A DNA stretch of 64,000 nt from Haplomitrium mnioides. Its lineage: Eukaryota > Marchantiophyta > Haplomitriopsida > Calobryales. The position numbers were made by a program, and so were the translations under genes. The stretch lies in assembly GCA_049999725.1 (NCBI GenBank), contig JBNGIS010010495.1:1-64000 (forward strand), written 5' to 3'. This document shows, piece by piece, positions 1 through 11,197 of this stretch (positions are counted from its first letter, which is position 1; the number at the start of each line of letters is the position of its first letter). The notes under the pieces are model-generated. The model was not told the origin of the DNA and made no database searches. It saw only the letters and a program-made list of their open reading frames with translations.

Positions 1-39
<39 letters not shown>
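1..39. repeat. (AT)n microsatellite
   Basis: An uninterrupted AT dinucleotide run opens the window and probably continues upstream of it. Confidence 0.95.
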
Positions 40-41
<2 letters not shown>

Positions 42-43
42 CT

Positions 44-1090
44 TTGTATGTATGGACTTTTGGTCTTTGTGTGCATAGACATGGTAAGTATGTGAAGAAA
101 TTAGAATGGAGAGTGATTCGTCTTGCATGCTATGACATTATTCTTGGAATGTCTTGGATGGAGAAACATAATCTTCAAGGTAGATTAGTAAGTGAAGATT
201 ATAGCAACCTTACAATGGAAGATTTAAAGAGATCTTATCCAATCATATGTGCGTAGTCTACTGCTTTTTTTTATAGGCACCACATCCATCATTCTAAGGG
301 ATCTCTTATTTTTTAGGTTGATTTGAGATGTAGAAAACACTATAATAAACATAAACGAAACCACCTTAGTATCAAATAGGTTTTGTGGTGTATTGGAGGA
401 ATTCAAGGATATGTTTCTGAATGATATACCCTCTAAACTTCCTCTTCAAAGGCGCATTGATCACAAGATTGACGTAACTCCAATAAGTACTCCTCTTTGC
501 AAAGTATCATATTGATTGGCCTCAAGTAGACTTGAGGAATGAAAAGCACACGTTGAAGAGTTGCCTTCCAATGGATTTACTTAACCTAATAATTCTCTAT
601 GTAATTATTTTGTTTTTTTTTTTGAAGAGGAAAGATGGCATCATAAGGATGTGCATTGATTATTGAGTATTAAATCCAAAAATTGTGAAAACTAAATACC
701 TATTGCCATTTATGGATAATTTATTTGATGAATTTCAAGGAGCCAATTCTTCACCAAGCTAGATTTGCATAGTATCTACCAACAAATGAGGGTTGTGGAT
801 GAAGATGTTCTTAAAATGACCTTTCAAAGTTGTTATAATCACTTTGAATATTTTGTTTTGCTATTCAGGTTGACCAATGCTCTTGCCAAGTTTATATGGT
901 TATTGAATGACATCTTTTGCCCATTTCTTGACAAGTTTGTAATTTCATTTCTTGATTATATTTTGATTTATGGCTAAAGTCTTGTTTGACATTAAAAAAC
1001 ACTTGCGGGATGTATTGCATGTCTTGCAAAACAATGAATAATATGCAAAGCCTTCCAAGTGCAAATTTGGAAGATTATAGGTAGATTTTT
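44..1090 (+). pseudogene. Protease C-terminus and reverse transcriptase of element A
   Basis: The first stretch ends in a typical gypsy protease tail (YDIILGMSWMEKHN). The RT begins near base 400 with a form of the usual FPSKLP..R.IDHKID linker. It continues with MCIDY followed by a stop (near 650), KLDLHSIYQQMRV, and the segment ending FLDYILIYG. The catalytic pair should be DD, but the second Asp codon is TAT (Tyr) at 957-959, so the enzyme would be dead even without the stops. There is no intact reading frame. Confidence 0.8.
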
Positions 1091-1369
1091 TTGGTTTTCA
1101 TACTAGTACTCAAGGGATGAAGTTGATGTAAGACAAAGTTCACAAAGTTCAATGGAGGATAACTCTAGATGATATTAGCCGATGAGTGGTTTTTTTGGTT
1201 TGGTTGGATTTCATGGATGTTTTGTGCAAGAATTTACATGCATGAAGCATGTTTTGAATGAGTTATTTGAGAAATGAGTTAAAAATGGGGATATTGAGAA
1301 GAGTTAGCCTTTCAAACCTTGAACAATACATTACTTCATGCATTCATTCTCAAGTGATATGGCGCGACC

Positions 1370-2690
1370 AAAGCTTGTCAAGATTGCAGTAGATGCTTTA
1401 GAAGTTGATGTCGGTGGAGTTTTCTTCTAAGGATGGGCGAATGGATAACATCATGTGGCTTTCTTCTCAAAGAAGATGCAAGATGTAGAGCACAACAACC
1501 ATACAATGAAGTAAGAAGAATTAGCCATTGTACTTACCACCAAATATTGGAAGCATTACTTGAGTGACAAGGAATTTATTATGAAGACCGATCACAAGCC
1601 CTTGGTCTTTTTGGAGACACAAAATAGTCTATCAAAACACCAAGTTCTTTGAGCAGAGTAGCATCAAACATACCACATGAAGATTTCAAATGTTAAAGGA
1701 AAAACCAATTAGGAGATCTTTTGTCACTTTTGTTACATGCTAATCAAGTTTCAATAGTTTCAATCCAACCCGAGTGGTGGCAACAACTTGTTTAAAACTC
1801 TCCACATGAATTGGAGATTCAAGGTTCTAAGAGTAAGGAAGGTTTCCACAAGTTTTGAGGTAAACTCTTCTATCATGCAAGACTATAGGTGCCTCAAGAA
1901 GCATCACTTTGCACCATTGTGCTCCAAGATGTTCATGATACAATTGTGACTAGAAAAATAGGCATGGGACAAACACTTGAGTTACCACAATGATCTTAAG
2001 ATTGGCTCAATATGGCAAAGGATGCAGAGACATACGTAAAACATTGTCTTGAATGTCACCAAAATAAGGCAAGTAATCAAAAGATTGCAAGGCTTCTAGA
2101 ACCTCCTCTTATTCCTAGTTGATGATAGAAATATGAGAGGCTAAATTTTGGTATGTGAACTCCCTACTACTTCAAAAGAGCGTGACTCTATGGTGGTTTT
2201 TTGTTGAAAAGCTTAGCAAGATGATCCACATCTGAGCCACTACAAAGATATTAACAACCTATAAGCTGGTACATCTATACTTTGAGGCAATTTGTTCTTA
2301 GCATGGTCTCTTCTCAACACTTATTTTGGATTGAGCTGCTCAATTCACTATTATTTTCTGTTAGAGCTTCTTTTCATGCTTCACCACTAAATTAGCTTTG
2401 CTACAATATATCATCTTGAATAAGATAGTCAAGCAGAGCCTATGAATTGCACTATTGAAGATATGTTGCGTGCTTTCACACTTGATAAACAATAGGAGTG
2501 GGATCTTTTACTACCATTGGTAGAGTTTGCTTACAAAAACTCTATCAATGCCTCAACTGAAACTTCTCCTTTCTTACTTACCTATGGCAAACACCCCTTG
2601 AAAATCGAGTTTGGCCACCAAAGATTCTCAACTACGAATGCTTTTTAAAGTTGAAACCACTTAAGATCTAGTACAACGGATCCATCAAGT
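1370..2690 (+). pseudogene. RNase H and integrase of element A
   Basis: RNase H is read from phrases such as AIVLTTKYWKHYLSDKEF and TDHKPLVFLETQN at about 1510-1640. The integrase zinc-binding end appears as VKHCLECHQNKAS near 2035-2080. The late catalytic-core region ([14 protein letters not shown], then [11 protein letters not shown]) lies near 2500-2600. Reading requires several frame changes. In the family these domains remove the RNA primer strand and insert the cDNA into the host genome. Confidence 0.75.
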
Positions 2691-2993
2691 AGTCTATCTT
2701 TCTCTTAGCAAGATTGTTATTGTGCAAAATTGTTCAAGGCTATACGTTGATGCTCATCACTTTGACAAGACATCTACTATAGGCGATAAATTTTTGTTGT
2801 CTACTATTCACTTGTCTATGTTTGGTGTTTTTATTGAGCTTTTTCTATCTTTCAACTTTTTGAGGTTGTGACTTATAGACTCTACGTATCGACCTACATG
2901 AAACTTCATCCAATTTTTCATATTTTGTTTCTTTGTGGTTATGTACTTCAATCCTCTCAGTTCACCAATCAACATGAATCTCCACCCTTTCTT

Positions 2994-3206
2994 TAAATGG
3001 TGGATGATCAGGCTATATACCAAGTGGAATGTATTGTCAAGCAGCACATCTTCAACCGTGGTTGCAAGCTACTTACTGAGTATTTGGTGCTCTCGAAAAG
3101 GTACCTCTTGTTCAAGATTACTTGGGAATTGCTCGCTAACCCTCACAATGCTATGACATTGGTGTCCGCCTTGATCATACTTGCAGCAAATACTTTGCAT
3201 CTTTAA
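2994..3206 (+). pseudogene. Chromodomain at the end of the element A integrase
   Basis: About 70 codons are open here. The pattern IYQVECIV, then TEYLVLSKRY, then ITWE matches the chromodomain tail of plant chromoviruses (usual form YxVExIL...EYLVKWKGY...TWE). In the family it binds modified histone tails and steers integration. The first Tyr of the aromatic cage and the Trp of TWE are retained, but the central KWKG has become LSKR. It is the only chromodomain I see in the window. Confidence 0.65.
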
Positions 3207-3627
3207 GGGAGGAGGCTTGCAATTAGGTTCACTAAACTTACAAAAACATCTAGATTTAGTTATTGCTAAAAATAGTTAGTGAAGAAGAAGCTTAGAAAAG
3301 TTTCTCGAAGGCATGAAAAGATTAGAGAAGCTTCTAAATGAGGGAAGAAGATACTAGAAGAGAAGTTTCTAGAAAGTTTCCAAAGCATAGAAGGTCTAAT
3401 AAGAGACCAAGGAAGGTTCCCAATAACTAAAGTGATTTCTTACTGAATTCTTGTACTTGAAGTATAAGCATAGGAGGCTTGGCTCTTCTCACTCATTTGG
3501 GAGGTTGGATAGTCTTCTAAAAAGCCTCCTTCTCTCTCTTTTTGTTTTTCTTTTCCTTTCTTGTGGAGTTTATCTTCTTTACACAAGATTATGTTGTAGT
3601 GCTATTAGTTAGTCGAGAGTTCTAACA
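3206..3627 (+). repeat. Possible purine tract and 3' LTR of element A
   Basis: A purine-rich AAGGGAGGAGG tract at 3205-3215 follows the chromodomain stop, and a TG at 3218 could start the LTR. A TATA-like AGTATAAGCA lies near 3460. A possible end (TTCTAACA) is near 3627. There is no second copy to confirm these limits. Confidence 0.3.
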
Positions 3628-3639
3628 TAAATTCTTCAA

Positions 3640-4560
3640 GCATAGAGCATTTGTTATTTTTCTTTATAGCCCTATACATGTATAGAGTCTTTGAGCGTAG
3701 AAAATTCACAATTGTCTTTTGTAAGTCTATGTGCACAACGACTCTTTGATTGCAAAAAATTTGATTATGTTTTTTTGTAACTATATGTTTACTAAGGGTT
3801 TGATAAGAATGCTTGCAACCCACTGTGTGCATAGAGCCTCTACATACTTAGAATTTTTTATTATTTATTGTAAAACTTTCTGTGCATAGGGTTCATTATA
3901 ACCCTATGCTTGTAACAAAATGTATACATAAAATCTAGGCGCTCAAGTAATTTGTAGCCCTAAATGCCCAAAGAGTTTGTTTTTGTTGCTTGTAACCCTT
4001 GGCTCATCTAGAGTTAAAGTTGACAAAGTATTCATTATTATTATTTGTAGCCCTAAATGTAATAAGAATTTGTTATGGTTTTTTTGCAACCTTCTACATG
4101 CTTATAGTTGATCCTCACATAATATTCATTACTATTGCTTGTTTTGTTTCAACTCCTTGCACACATAGAGTCCAAATGCAAACTATTTTTGTTGTTGTTT
4201 TTTGAAACATGTGTCTTATCTAGTTGAAGAGTGTTTAAGACTTACACTCATTGTGTCCAATACACTCAATGTGTGTTTGGATTTCTTGTTGTTTTTTTGG
4301 AGCCCCTTGTGCATTTGGGACTTCTTGAATGCACACAATTTATTTATTCTATAGTTCTTTAGCAACGACACAATTAGTGTTGTGGTTTCTAACCACCTTC
4401 TCGGCTTAGACTCCAATTGCAAATGGGATTCATTTTCTTTTGTTCCCTTTATATTAAAAACTTTTTGTTTCTCTTTGCAATCCTATAAGCGCAAAATACT
4501 TCACTGCTACAATTAAGGGCTAGAGTTGGATATGCTCTATTCTAGTCTTGGTGTCACCAC
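3640..4560 (+). repeat. Degenerate tandem repeat with period about 55-60 bp
   Basis: A motif resembling TTTGTAACCCTATGTGCATAGAGTTTG recurs with decay, for example near 3667, 3720, 3777, 3870, 3953, 4047, 4147 and 4205, giving a spacing of roughly 55-60 bases. The region is T-rich and non-coding. A related but further diverged motif appears at 38830-39125 and 42199-42450. Confidence 0.5.
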
Positions 4561-5686
4561 AAATGTGAACTTTCTACTATGCTGAGAAAAAGGAGAGGGA
4601 TTTCCAGCATAGCACTAAACATTTTTTTTTTCGATGAAGGGAGAATTGAACATAGAACCCAAATTCAGTTCAAGAATGAGAATAGAAAGGGATGAGAAGA
4701 AATTCTCGAATAAAAGGGGAATGGGATTAAAAACAGGGTTCATGTTTCCAGGGGTTTCTCCCAACCATTTTCTAAAAAAGAAAAACTACAATAACAAGGT
4801 TGAGCAGGTTGGGTAACTCTGACTAGGAGGAAACATGCATTGAAAGGTAAATGTGATTGGGGTGTAACCCTTACAAGAATCTGGAAACCTAAAAATAGTG
4901 AAATAATTTTAAGAAAAACTATGCATGAATCTCACATTGAGAAAGATTCAAGGCACACAACATAAAAATAAAGAGATCTCACGGTCAATCATTGAAATTT
5001 ATAAATTGTGTCTCTTCTTCACAACTTATATGAAAAGCATAATTTTGAGTTTCAAAATATCTACAGCTAAGTTGTTCTGCTTGATGACTACTCTCCAGTT
5101 CTATAAGTTTCCTATTTTTGACAAAGAAAAGTCTTGCTACCTTTTTCATGGTCAATGCCCTTACTAATTTTCCCTTTCACCAACAACGAGAAACTTGACT
5201 TTTGACATTTGATCAAAACATTCTTCATTCAAGGAGCTCCAACAAGCATTTTCAATTCCTTACATCTTATTTGTCCCATTAGCAAAGACTATTCTTTGAT
5301 TTTCTGACTCCAATCAAAATCTTGCTCTATCGCGCCACTATACAAATTCCTTCTTGTTGCTATATAAAAATCAAATCACCATTTGTAGGGCAGATGTAAT
5401 AATTCCAACATGCAAGCCAATATATGATCATGAGAATATGAGCTTTTTTATATCCACTAGATAAGCTAGAGATGTAACCTAGCAAAAGACAAAACTCCTA
5501 TATATGTTCCTTAGTAATCATACAATTGCAATAGATAAACTAAGAATATGGACAATTCTTTGTTTACAATCCTCCTTTTCTCTACTCAAGCTATTTATAG
5601 AGCTTGATGAATTTCCTACTTCCATTGGTAACATCCTTCCAACATGTTTTCAAATTTGGACTTGAGATACCTTTCTGATAATATTA
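4561..5686. other. Unassigned AT-rich DNA
   Basis: I recognise no gene or transposon domain. A minus-strand TATA-like CTATAAATAG lies at about 5590-5600 with pyrimidine/purine-rich flanks, which could be a relic LTR promoter. The region immediately precedes the insertion of element B and so was probably joined to 16391 onward before that insertion. Confidence 0.4.
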
Positions 5687-5691
5687 TTAAT
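5687..5691. repeat. Target site duplication of element B, left copy (TTAAT)
   Basis: TTAAT directly precedes the 5' LTR and is repeated exactly at 16386-16390 after the 3' LTR. A 5-bp duplication is what gypsy integrases make. Confidence 0.9.
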
Positions 5692-7895
5692 TGTCAACCG
5701 GTGGTTTGAAGCACTCAAGCAAAGTTCACGAAATCAGAAGCATCAGCAACACAATAATCCTTGGCAAGTGTGAAGACCTCTCAAGAGACACGGATTACCC
5801 TCAAATAGCTACTAAGAGCAGGGCGCATGAGTCATGGGAGGGAAGCAAGATCATGGCGGAAGAGATGAGGAGGGAACCAGGATCGCCAACCGGAGGAAAG
5901 GCCACCTTTCAAAATTCGAAGCAGGCTAATGAGAGCCCGTGTGTTAGAGGGGAATGCAGGAGTCGGAGCTTGGGGAGAAGGAAGAGAGCGGCCACCTATG
6001 GCAAAGCGATTGTAGGAGGAAGAAGAATGGATCCACAACGACAAAATCCGAAGGCACTTCAAAGAAAGTCAAATCGCGGGGGTCTTGCAGCGGCCACAAA
6101 TCGGGAAGCAAGGATCAAGGAGGAAAGTGAGAAGGTGAGATCGTCACGAGGGCAAGTAAAGCCTAGGAAGAGGGACACCTCAATCCCGCAAGCGGGAGCA
6201 CGCCCTGCAAGGCCTGATCGAATGCTTCCATTCGAGTCCGCGAATCATGGCTGAAGTGTGGAGTCCAGAGAAGGCCCCGCGAGATCCCACGGAAACGTGG
6301 CGTCTCCGGAGCACTTCGCGGGATTCCACGGATGACGTGGTGGCACCAGGAGGCCCGAGCATCTGCGGATAGGTGCCTCCCTAAGTGGGGAGGCCATTTA
6401 ACCGGGTTCCAATCCATCTTACAACGTGGGGACCCTGGTTAAGAGAGAACCGCGAGGAATCCAACCGGGGAGCAAGGAAGAAGGCCCGAAACAGCGACTT
6501 ATCGGGGATCTGGCTGAAGGAAAACGGGAGAGTGCCGAAAGGATGATATATCCGAGATCCAAGCCGAGAAGGAGCGAGGAAGTTGAAGGGGCGACTCAAC
6601 ATAGATCCATCAAGAGGAAACACAGAGGAGAGCCAAAAGGGGGACAAATCACTGAATTGGCCGAATAAGAGCGAGTGAAGGCAAAAATGCGACTTATCGA
6701 CGATCCGGTTCAAACGATGCACATAAGTGGCAAAACGGTGACCTATCGCAAACCATCCAACGAGAAGAAGGCTGAGCCAAAATGGCAATATAGCACCTAT
6801 CCGGTAGGGGGAAACGAGGGGTACGGTGAAAGGACGATCTATCGGCGATAAGGCGAGCGAGATGAGGGCGGTCGGAAAATGAAGCTAACGTCGGTGCGAC
6901 CGACGGAGGAGCTAGCGGCGCCAAAAGGGTGATTCAACGCCAATCCGACATCACAAGGGTGAAAGTTCAATGAGGTGCGGTCGACATCCAAAAGTTCGAA
7001 AGAGGCGAACAGTCCAAAAGGGCATTGTAGTTCTTATATCAAGCTTTCCGAAATGTTAACGAAGATAGCCTCGGACGCGCACATAGTTCTTTCTTCAAAG
7101 GTATGACGGAACGACAACATCAACATAGTTCTTATTCGGTGAGACGGGTAAGTCCGCAGCGGCTCTTCGGATAATGTGGCGAGCGCACGGAGTCCGCGGG
7201 AGGGCTTCGGAAATGTGGCGCGTTGGGGAGTTTGGTAGGGTTTACAAAGTTCAACTTCGGAAGAAGGGTCCGTGCGATGGTCTGCCTACCCCTTTGCGGG
7301 GCGGCATCCGATGGCGCTCTTTGGAGGATGTGGCGACTCTAGGGACCCTGAAGCAACTCACGGGACACGCGGTGCAAGAAGAAGAGTTCATCGGACTTCG
7401 GGCAACGTACGGGTCCACTGCGGAAGGAGCGGTCAGCGCGATGGTTAGCCTACCCCCTTGCGGGGCGGCGTCGGACGGTGGTGTAGGGGACGATGTGGCG
7501 CGAGGAGAACAAATAGGGATCTACGGGAGAATTTGTGGAGATTCTGTAGACTGGGTTCCGTAGGGCACTTCGGACTTTGTTTTGCGGGAATCTGCAGAAT
7601 CTCTTCCCGCAAGATTCGTCGGAGCTCCCCGTAAAATTACCGTTGTACTTGTTGTTCTCGATCAACCGAAGGGACATGCGGCTTGATTTTCTTTTCCGGA
7701 GTAACTAGTTTAATTGACGAAGGAGCCACGCGTCGCATTCTCCCACTTTGAGCTCAACGACTATAACAACTATTCATCGGATCGAGGCTCGCGGGATAAG
7801 CGCTTGTAAGGAGTATACATCGTTTGCCTTTGATTATGTTCAAGTTGATGCACATGCAATCTCAAGGCGTGAGGTGACTGCACGCGAAGGGGTAT

Positions 7896-8513
7896 CGCAA
7901 CGAGGGGGGCTGGACTGAGAATTCAGTGAGAAGACCACGTGAAGTAGGGGTACTAGTTCCAGGAGGCCAAGGGGATTTAGAAGAGGACTGGAGGGGCACC
8001 GAAGATTGCAGAGTGAGGACCTCTAGATGCTCGAGCGATCCAAGTGACCTCATCCTTATCGGTGGGCCAAAGCGGAGGGGGACTGATACAGGGTTTCGAA
8101 GGGATTATGGCCGACTAAGACTTCGGGAGAGGCCACCATGGGAGGACTTGGGGTCGTCTCTACCTTCTCTGTGTAGGAGCATCACGATTTGAGGACAAGG
8201 AAATCGCAACGAGGGGCGGCTAGAGTGGGAATTCAGTAAAGAACTACGTGAAGCAAGGGTACTAGCTCTAGGAGGCCATGGGGATTCAGAGGAGGACTAA
8301 AGGGGTGCCAAGGATTGCAAAGCGAGGAGCTCTGGATGCTCGGACAATCCAAGTGATCTCATCTTTGCCGGTGGACCAGAGCGGAGGGGGACTGATACGA
8401 TAGTTCAAAGGGATTCGGCCGGGTTATGACTTCAGAAGAGGCCACCAAGTGAGGAGCTTGGGGTTGTCTCTGCTATTCCTTGTGTATGAGTATCAACCTA
8501 GAGTGTTCGGAGT
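7896..8513 (+). repeat. Tandem duplication of a ~309-bp unit inside the 5' LTR of element B
   Basis: Two adjacent units start with the same CGCAACGAGGGG block (7896 and 8205) and share long blocks such as GTGAGAAGACCACGTGAAG/GTAAAGAACTACGTGAAG and GACCAGAGCGGAGGGGGAC. The 3' LTR carries the same duplication with the same 309-base spacing. Confidence 0.85.
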
Positions 8514-8864
8514 ACACTTTGGTGTGTTTCTTCAAGAGGAGCTGAGAGGGGGGGGTGGGGAGGTGGGGGGGCTGCGTTAGTGCCAGCGCACTACGCGGGA
8601 TGACCCGTTGAGGCTTGAGGTTGGTGTGAGCTATTTGTTGCTAGGAAAGTTGTCTTCTAGAGGTGGAAGTCAAAGAAACTCTCTTCTTAGCGTGAGGAAG
8701 TAAAAGCAGGGCTTCTTGCGAGGGAAGTTAAAAAATTATCTCGAGAGGAGGGTGCATGGGTGGCTATTGGCTGCAGGTTGTAAGGCAGCAAGGACTCATA
8801 AGGGAAGTACTAGTTGGTGGAAATCTAGATGGCCTTCAAGGACTCTGTTTTCTCTTGCACATAC

Positions 8865-8874
8865 TATATAAATT
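8865..8874 (+). promoter_or_regulatory. TATA-box candidate in the 5' LTR of element B
   Basis: TATATAAATT sits in an AT-rich interruption of the GC-rich LTR, about 610 bases before the LTR end. The matching place in the 3' LTR reads TGTATAAATT (15765-15774). Transcription of the element would be expected to start shortly downstream. Confidence 0.45.
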
Positions 8875-9493
8875 GTTTGTTCATATATGTGTAGTTAGAT
8901 TTACATTCTGCATTGTGTTTTAGAGTTTGATTAGCTTAGAAGACATCAAGATAGTTGAGCAGACCTTGGAAATAGCCTTGAAGAGGGAGTCCAATCCTTT
9001 GACACAAGTTTGGTATCCTTGGGGTAAATGCTCTTTGTTCTGATTCTGTTGCATAGAGTAGGACTTAGTGTATTCTAGGATAGTTAGGAATATCTGGACC
9101 AGTGCTGTGACCACCTTGAGAGGGGGAGTCCAGACCTCTGGTAGTGTTCAGTTGTGCATGTCACCAACACCATTCTGCCCAAGCACAAATAAGGTGGCAA
9201 GGCCTAAGTCATTGGGTCATATGAATAAAACGGAAGAATCGCACACAGATCAACAGGGGGAGTGAATGTGGACTTGGGGGATTGCATGCATGTCTGACTT
9301 GAGTGCCACTAAAAGAGAGTGAGTGGCTTGATAAAGGCTGGAAAGGAAAGAGAGAATCCCTAGAGTCTCAAAGTGGTAACTGGCAAGGGGCCATCTCAGA
9401 AAAGAACCTGAAAGCTCGAAAACCGTCCTCCCTTACACCTAAAGCAGGACCTGAAAAGGTTAAGGCCTGGAACTTAGGAGTGACATAAATTTT

Positions 9494-9510
9494 TGGCGCT
9501 AGAAGGAGGG
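9494..9510 (+). promoter_or_regulatory. Primer-binding site of element B
   Basis: TGGCGCTAGAAGGAGGG lies eight bases after the 5' LTR end and is identical in element C. It has the TGGCGC start usual for primer-binding sites of non-chromovirus plant gypsy elements. I do not assign the primer tRNA. Confidence 0.7.
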
Positions 9511-9641
9511 CCAAGGGTTTGAAAAATAAGAGACCAACCCGAACCAGAAAGACCACTTTGTGCACAAGAGACTCAAGTCAATCTGGGAGAAGGTTACTTC
9601 CGAGAGATAGAGCAACTAGGGATTGAGTCTGTTGAGGAAGA

Positions 9642-10352
9642 GTGGTGGAAGGAAGGAACCCTTGGGTGGAAGTGGCAATGGCCAGAAGAGGGATGGCCAA
9701 CCCAATACCACCTTCTGGGCTTCGGGGAAGATTCAAATACAGGTCCTTCAAGGGACGCCCGAAGGATGACCCAGATGCATGGTTGGACGACCTTGAAAAC
9801 ACTAGAGCGGCAAATGGGAAGGCCCATGTGAAAATTGGAATCCTGCCTGCAATTTTGAAGAGAGAAGCCCAACCATGGCACAAAGATTTGCCGGATAATA
9901 TTAAAAAGGACTGGCAGACATTCAAAGCAGCCTTCTTAGTAGAATTCCGAGGGATAGAAGAGGAGACTGAGGCACTGATCAAGATGGGTCAGCTCAAGAT
10001 GAAGAAAAATGAGTCTATGAGGAAATTCCTCAAACGGTTCAAGAAGGTGGCCAGGAAGTTGAACCTGCCAGCCAATAACGGGATGCTCACAGCATGGTTT
10101 CTAGCGGCTCTACCCAGAGGAATTGGGACCTGGGTAAGACAAGCGGATCCACAGACTTTGGAGGACCATGTCAATGCAGCTCGATCCCATGTGAAGGTTG
10201 CCCTCACCCGTTCCCGCAGAAATGCACGGGCCAGATACTACTCTGATGATTCGTCGGACGTCTCGGACAGTGACGAGGAAACAGATCAGAGTTTTGAGTC
10301 CTCCTCGGAAAGTGAGGAGGAGTCGAGCAGCAGCAGCTCAAACGATGACTAG
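9642..10352 (+). pseudogene. gag capsid region of element B
   Basis: About 236 codons are open (the frame opens with GTG; ATG codons follow at 9678 and 9693, the second shared in position with element C). The segment starting DDPDAWLDDLENT and the region IKKDWQTFKAAFLVEF through MRKFLKRFKKVARKL match the retrotransposon gag capsid fold (DAWLxxLE...F...W..F...F...F). The C-terminus is acidic and serine-rich (many S, E and D), then Lys/Arg-rich beyond the stop at 10350-10352. The product packages element RNA into cytoplasmic particles. The frame is separated from the zinc-knuckle part by a stop and a frameshift. Confidence 0.85.
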
Positions 10353-10498
10353 TCATCTAGGAGGAAGAAGAAGAAGAAAGACCTGAAGAAGAAAAAGCAA
10401 GTCAAAGAGGTACATCATCGCAAGGGGGCCAACAAGAGGAGATATAAGAAAACTGAACCCGTGACCGAGACTAGCAAGAAGCCAGGGGGAGGGATCGA

Positions 10499-11185
10499 AT
10501 TGATGAGTTGAGTGCCAAGTTGGAGGCAATGAACATCCTCCTAGCAAGGATCAAACCAGAGGGACGACCCCTGTCGACCTAGAGAGTTGGAGTCCGGTGT
10601 GTCCGATGCAAGCAACACGAACACTCCCCCTAGGAATGTCCGAATGACACCAATGCTGTGCAGTATGTAAGGGAGGAAGCACCAGAGTACATGAGAGAAG
10701 AGGTGGAGTATGTCCTGGAGGAGGCCCCAGACACAGTGTATCAAATCAGCGGGGGACCTCAAACAATTCTAAGCAGGCATGTAGGAGGGAACGCAAGGCC
10801 TATGAATCAGTGGGTTGCTACCCGGCCACCCAGAACTACAATCATGATTTGTTGGAATTGTGGCCAGCCTGGTCACATTTCATCAAGCTGTCCGGAGCCG
10901 TTGAAGAGCAATTATGGGCAACCGCCTCCCCTTTGCTTCAAATGCAAAACGGAAGGGCATGTAGTCGTGAATTGCTCGTACGAAAGGCTAGATGCTGCCC
11001 TTGGGCCAAGCTTGAATCCTCCTCCCCCTTCAAATGTCAATTTGATCACTCTAGACACGGAGGAGAAAGTTGAGTTGCCAGGCTGGGAGATGCCAACTTC
11101 GGATGATTGTTTCAAGGTTGTTACCAGGGCAGGGGCCAAGGCCCCAAAGCGGAGCCAGAGGAAGTCCGAGCGTAGAGCTAAGTAG
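10499..11185 (+). pseudogene. gag nucleocapsid region with three CCHC zinc knuckles (element B)
   Basis: In the frame that is open from 10658 to 11185 there are two intact C-x2-C-x4-H-x4-C knuckles: CWNCGQPGHISSSC (10850-10891) and CFKCKTEGHVVVNC (10934-10975). A third, upstream knuckle with the same spacing is at 10598-10639 (CVRCKQHEHSP, then C), interrupted by a TAG in its last loop. The knuckles bind genomic RNA. The tail is proline-rich, then basic, and ends at a stop before the segment that leads to protease. Three knuckles are more than the usual one or two. Confidence 0.85.
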
Positions 11186-11197
11186 GGAGTAGCTCGA

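Larger units (their letters stand above)
40..3627 (+). mobile_element. Decayed Ty3/gypsy chromovirus-like element (element A), 5' part outside the window
   Basis: Collinear remains of a gypsy polyprotein are readable on the plus strand in the order protease end, RT, RNase H, integrase, chromodomain. A purine tract and a possible 3' LTR fragment follow. Domain order with integrase after RNase H identifies Ty3/gypsy, and the C-terminal chromodomain points to the chromovirus branch. Stops and frameshifts interrupt every domain, so this is an old, dead copy. The gag gene and 5' LTR lie before the window start. Confidence 0.85.
5692..9485 (+). repeat. 5' LTR of element B (3794 bp)
   Basis: It begins TGTCAACCGG and ends GTGACA, and aligns along its length with 12579-16385. 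The U3 is GC-rich, with short repeats around ACGTGGC cores (for example 6295-6301), and the 3' half contains a 309-bp tandem duplication. A TATA box candidate lies at 8865-8874. Open frames inside it (for example 5691-6254) have no recognisable domain and I treat them as chance frames. Confidence 0.93.

Noticed and set aside
3640-4560. Possible CRISPR-like array
   Set aside because: Repeats are degenerate and without unique spacers of constant size, and the surrounding DNA is plant nuclear transposon sequence.
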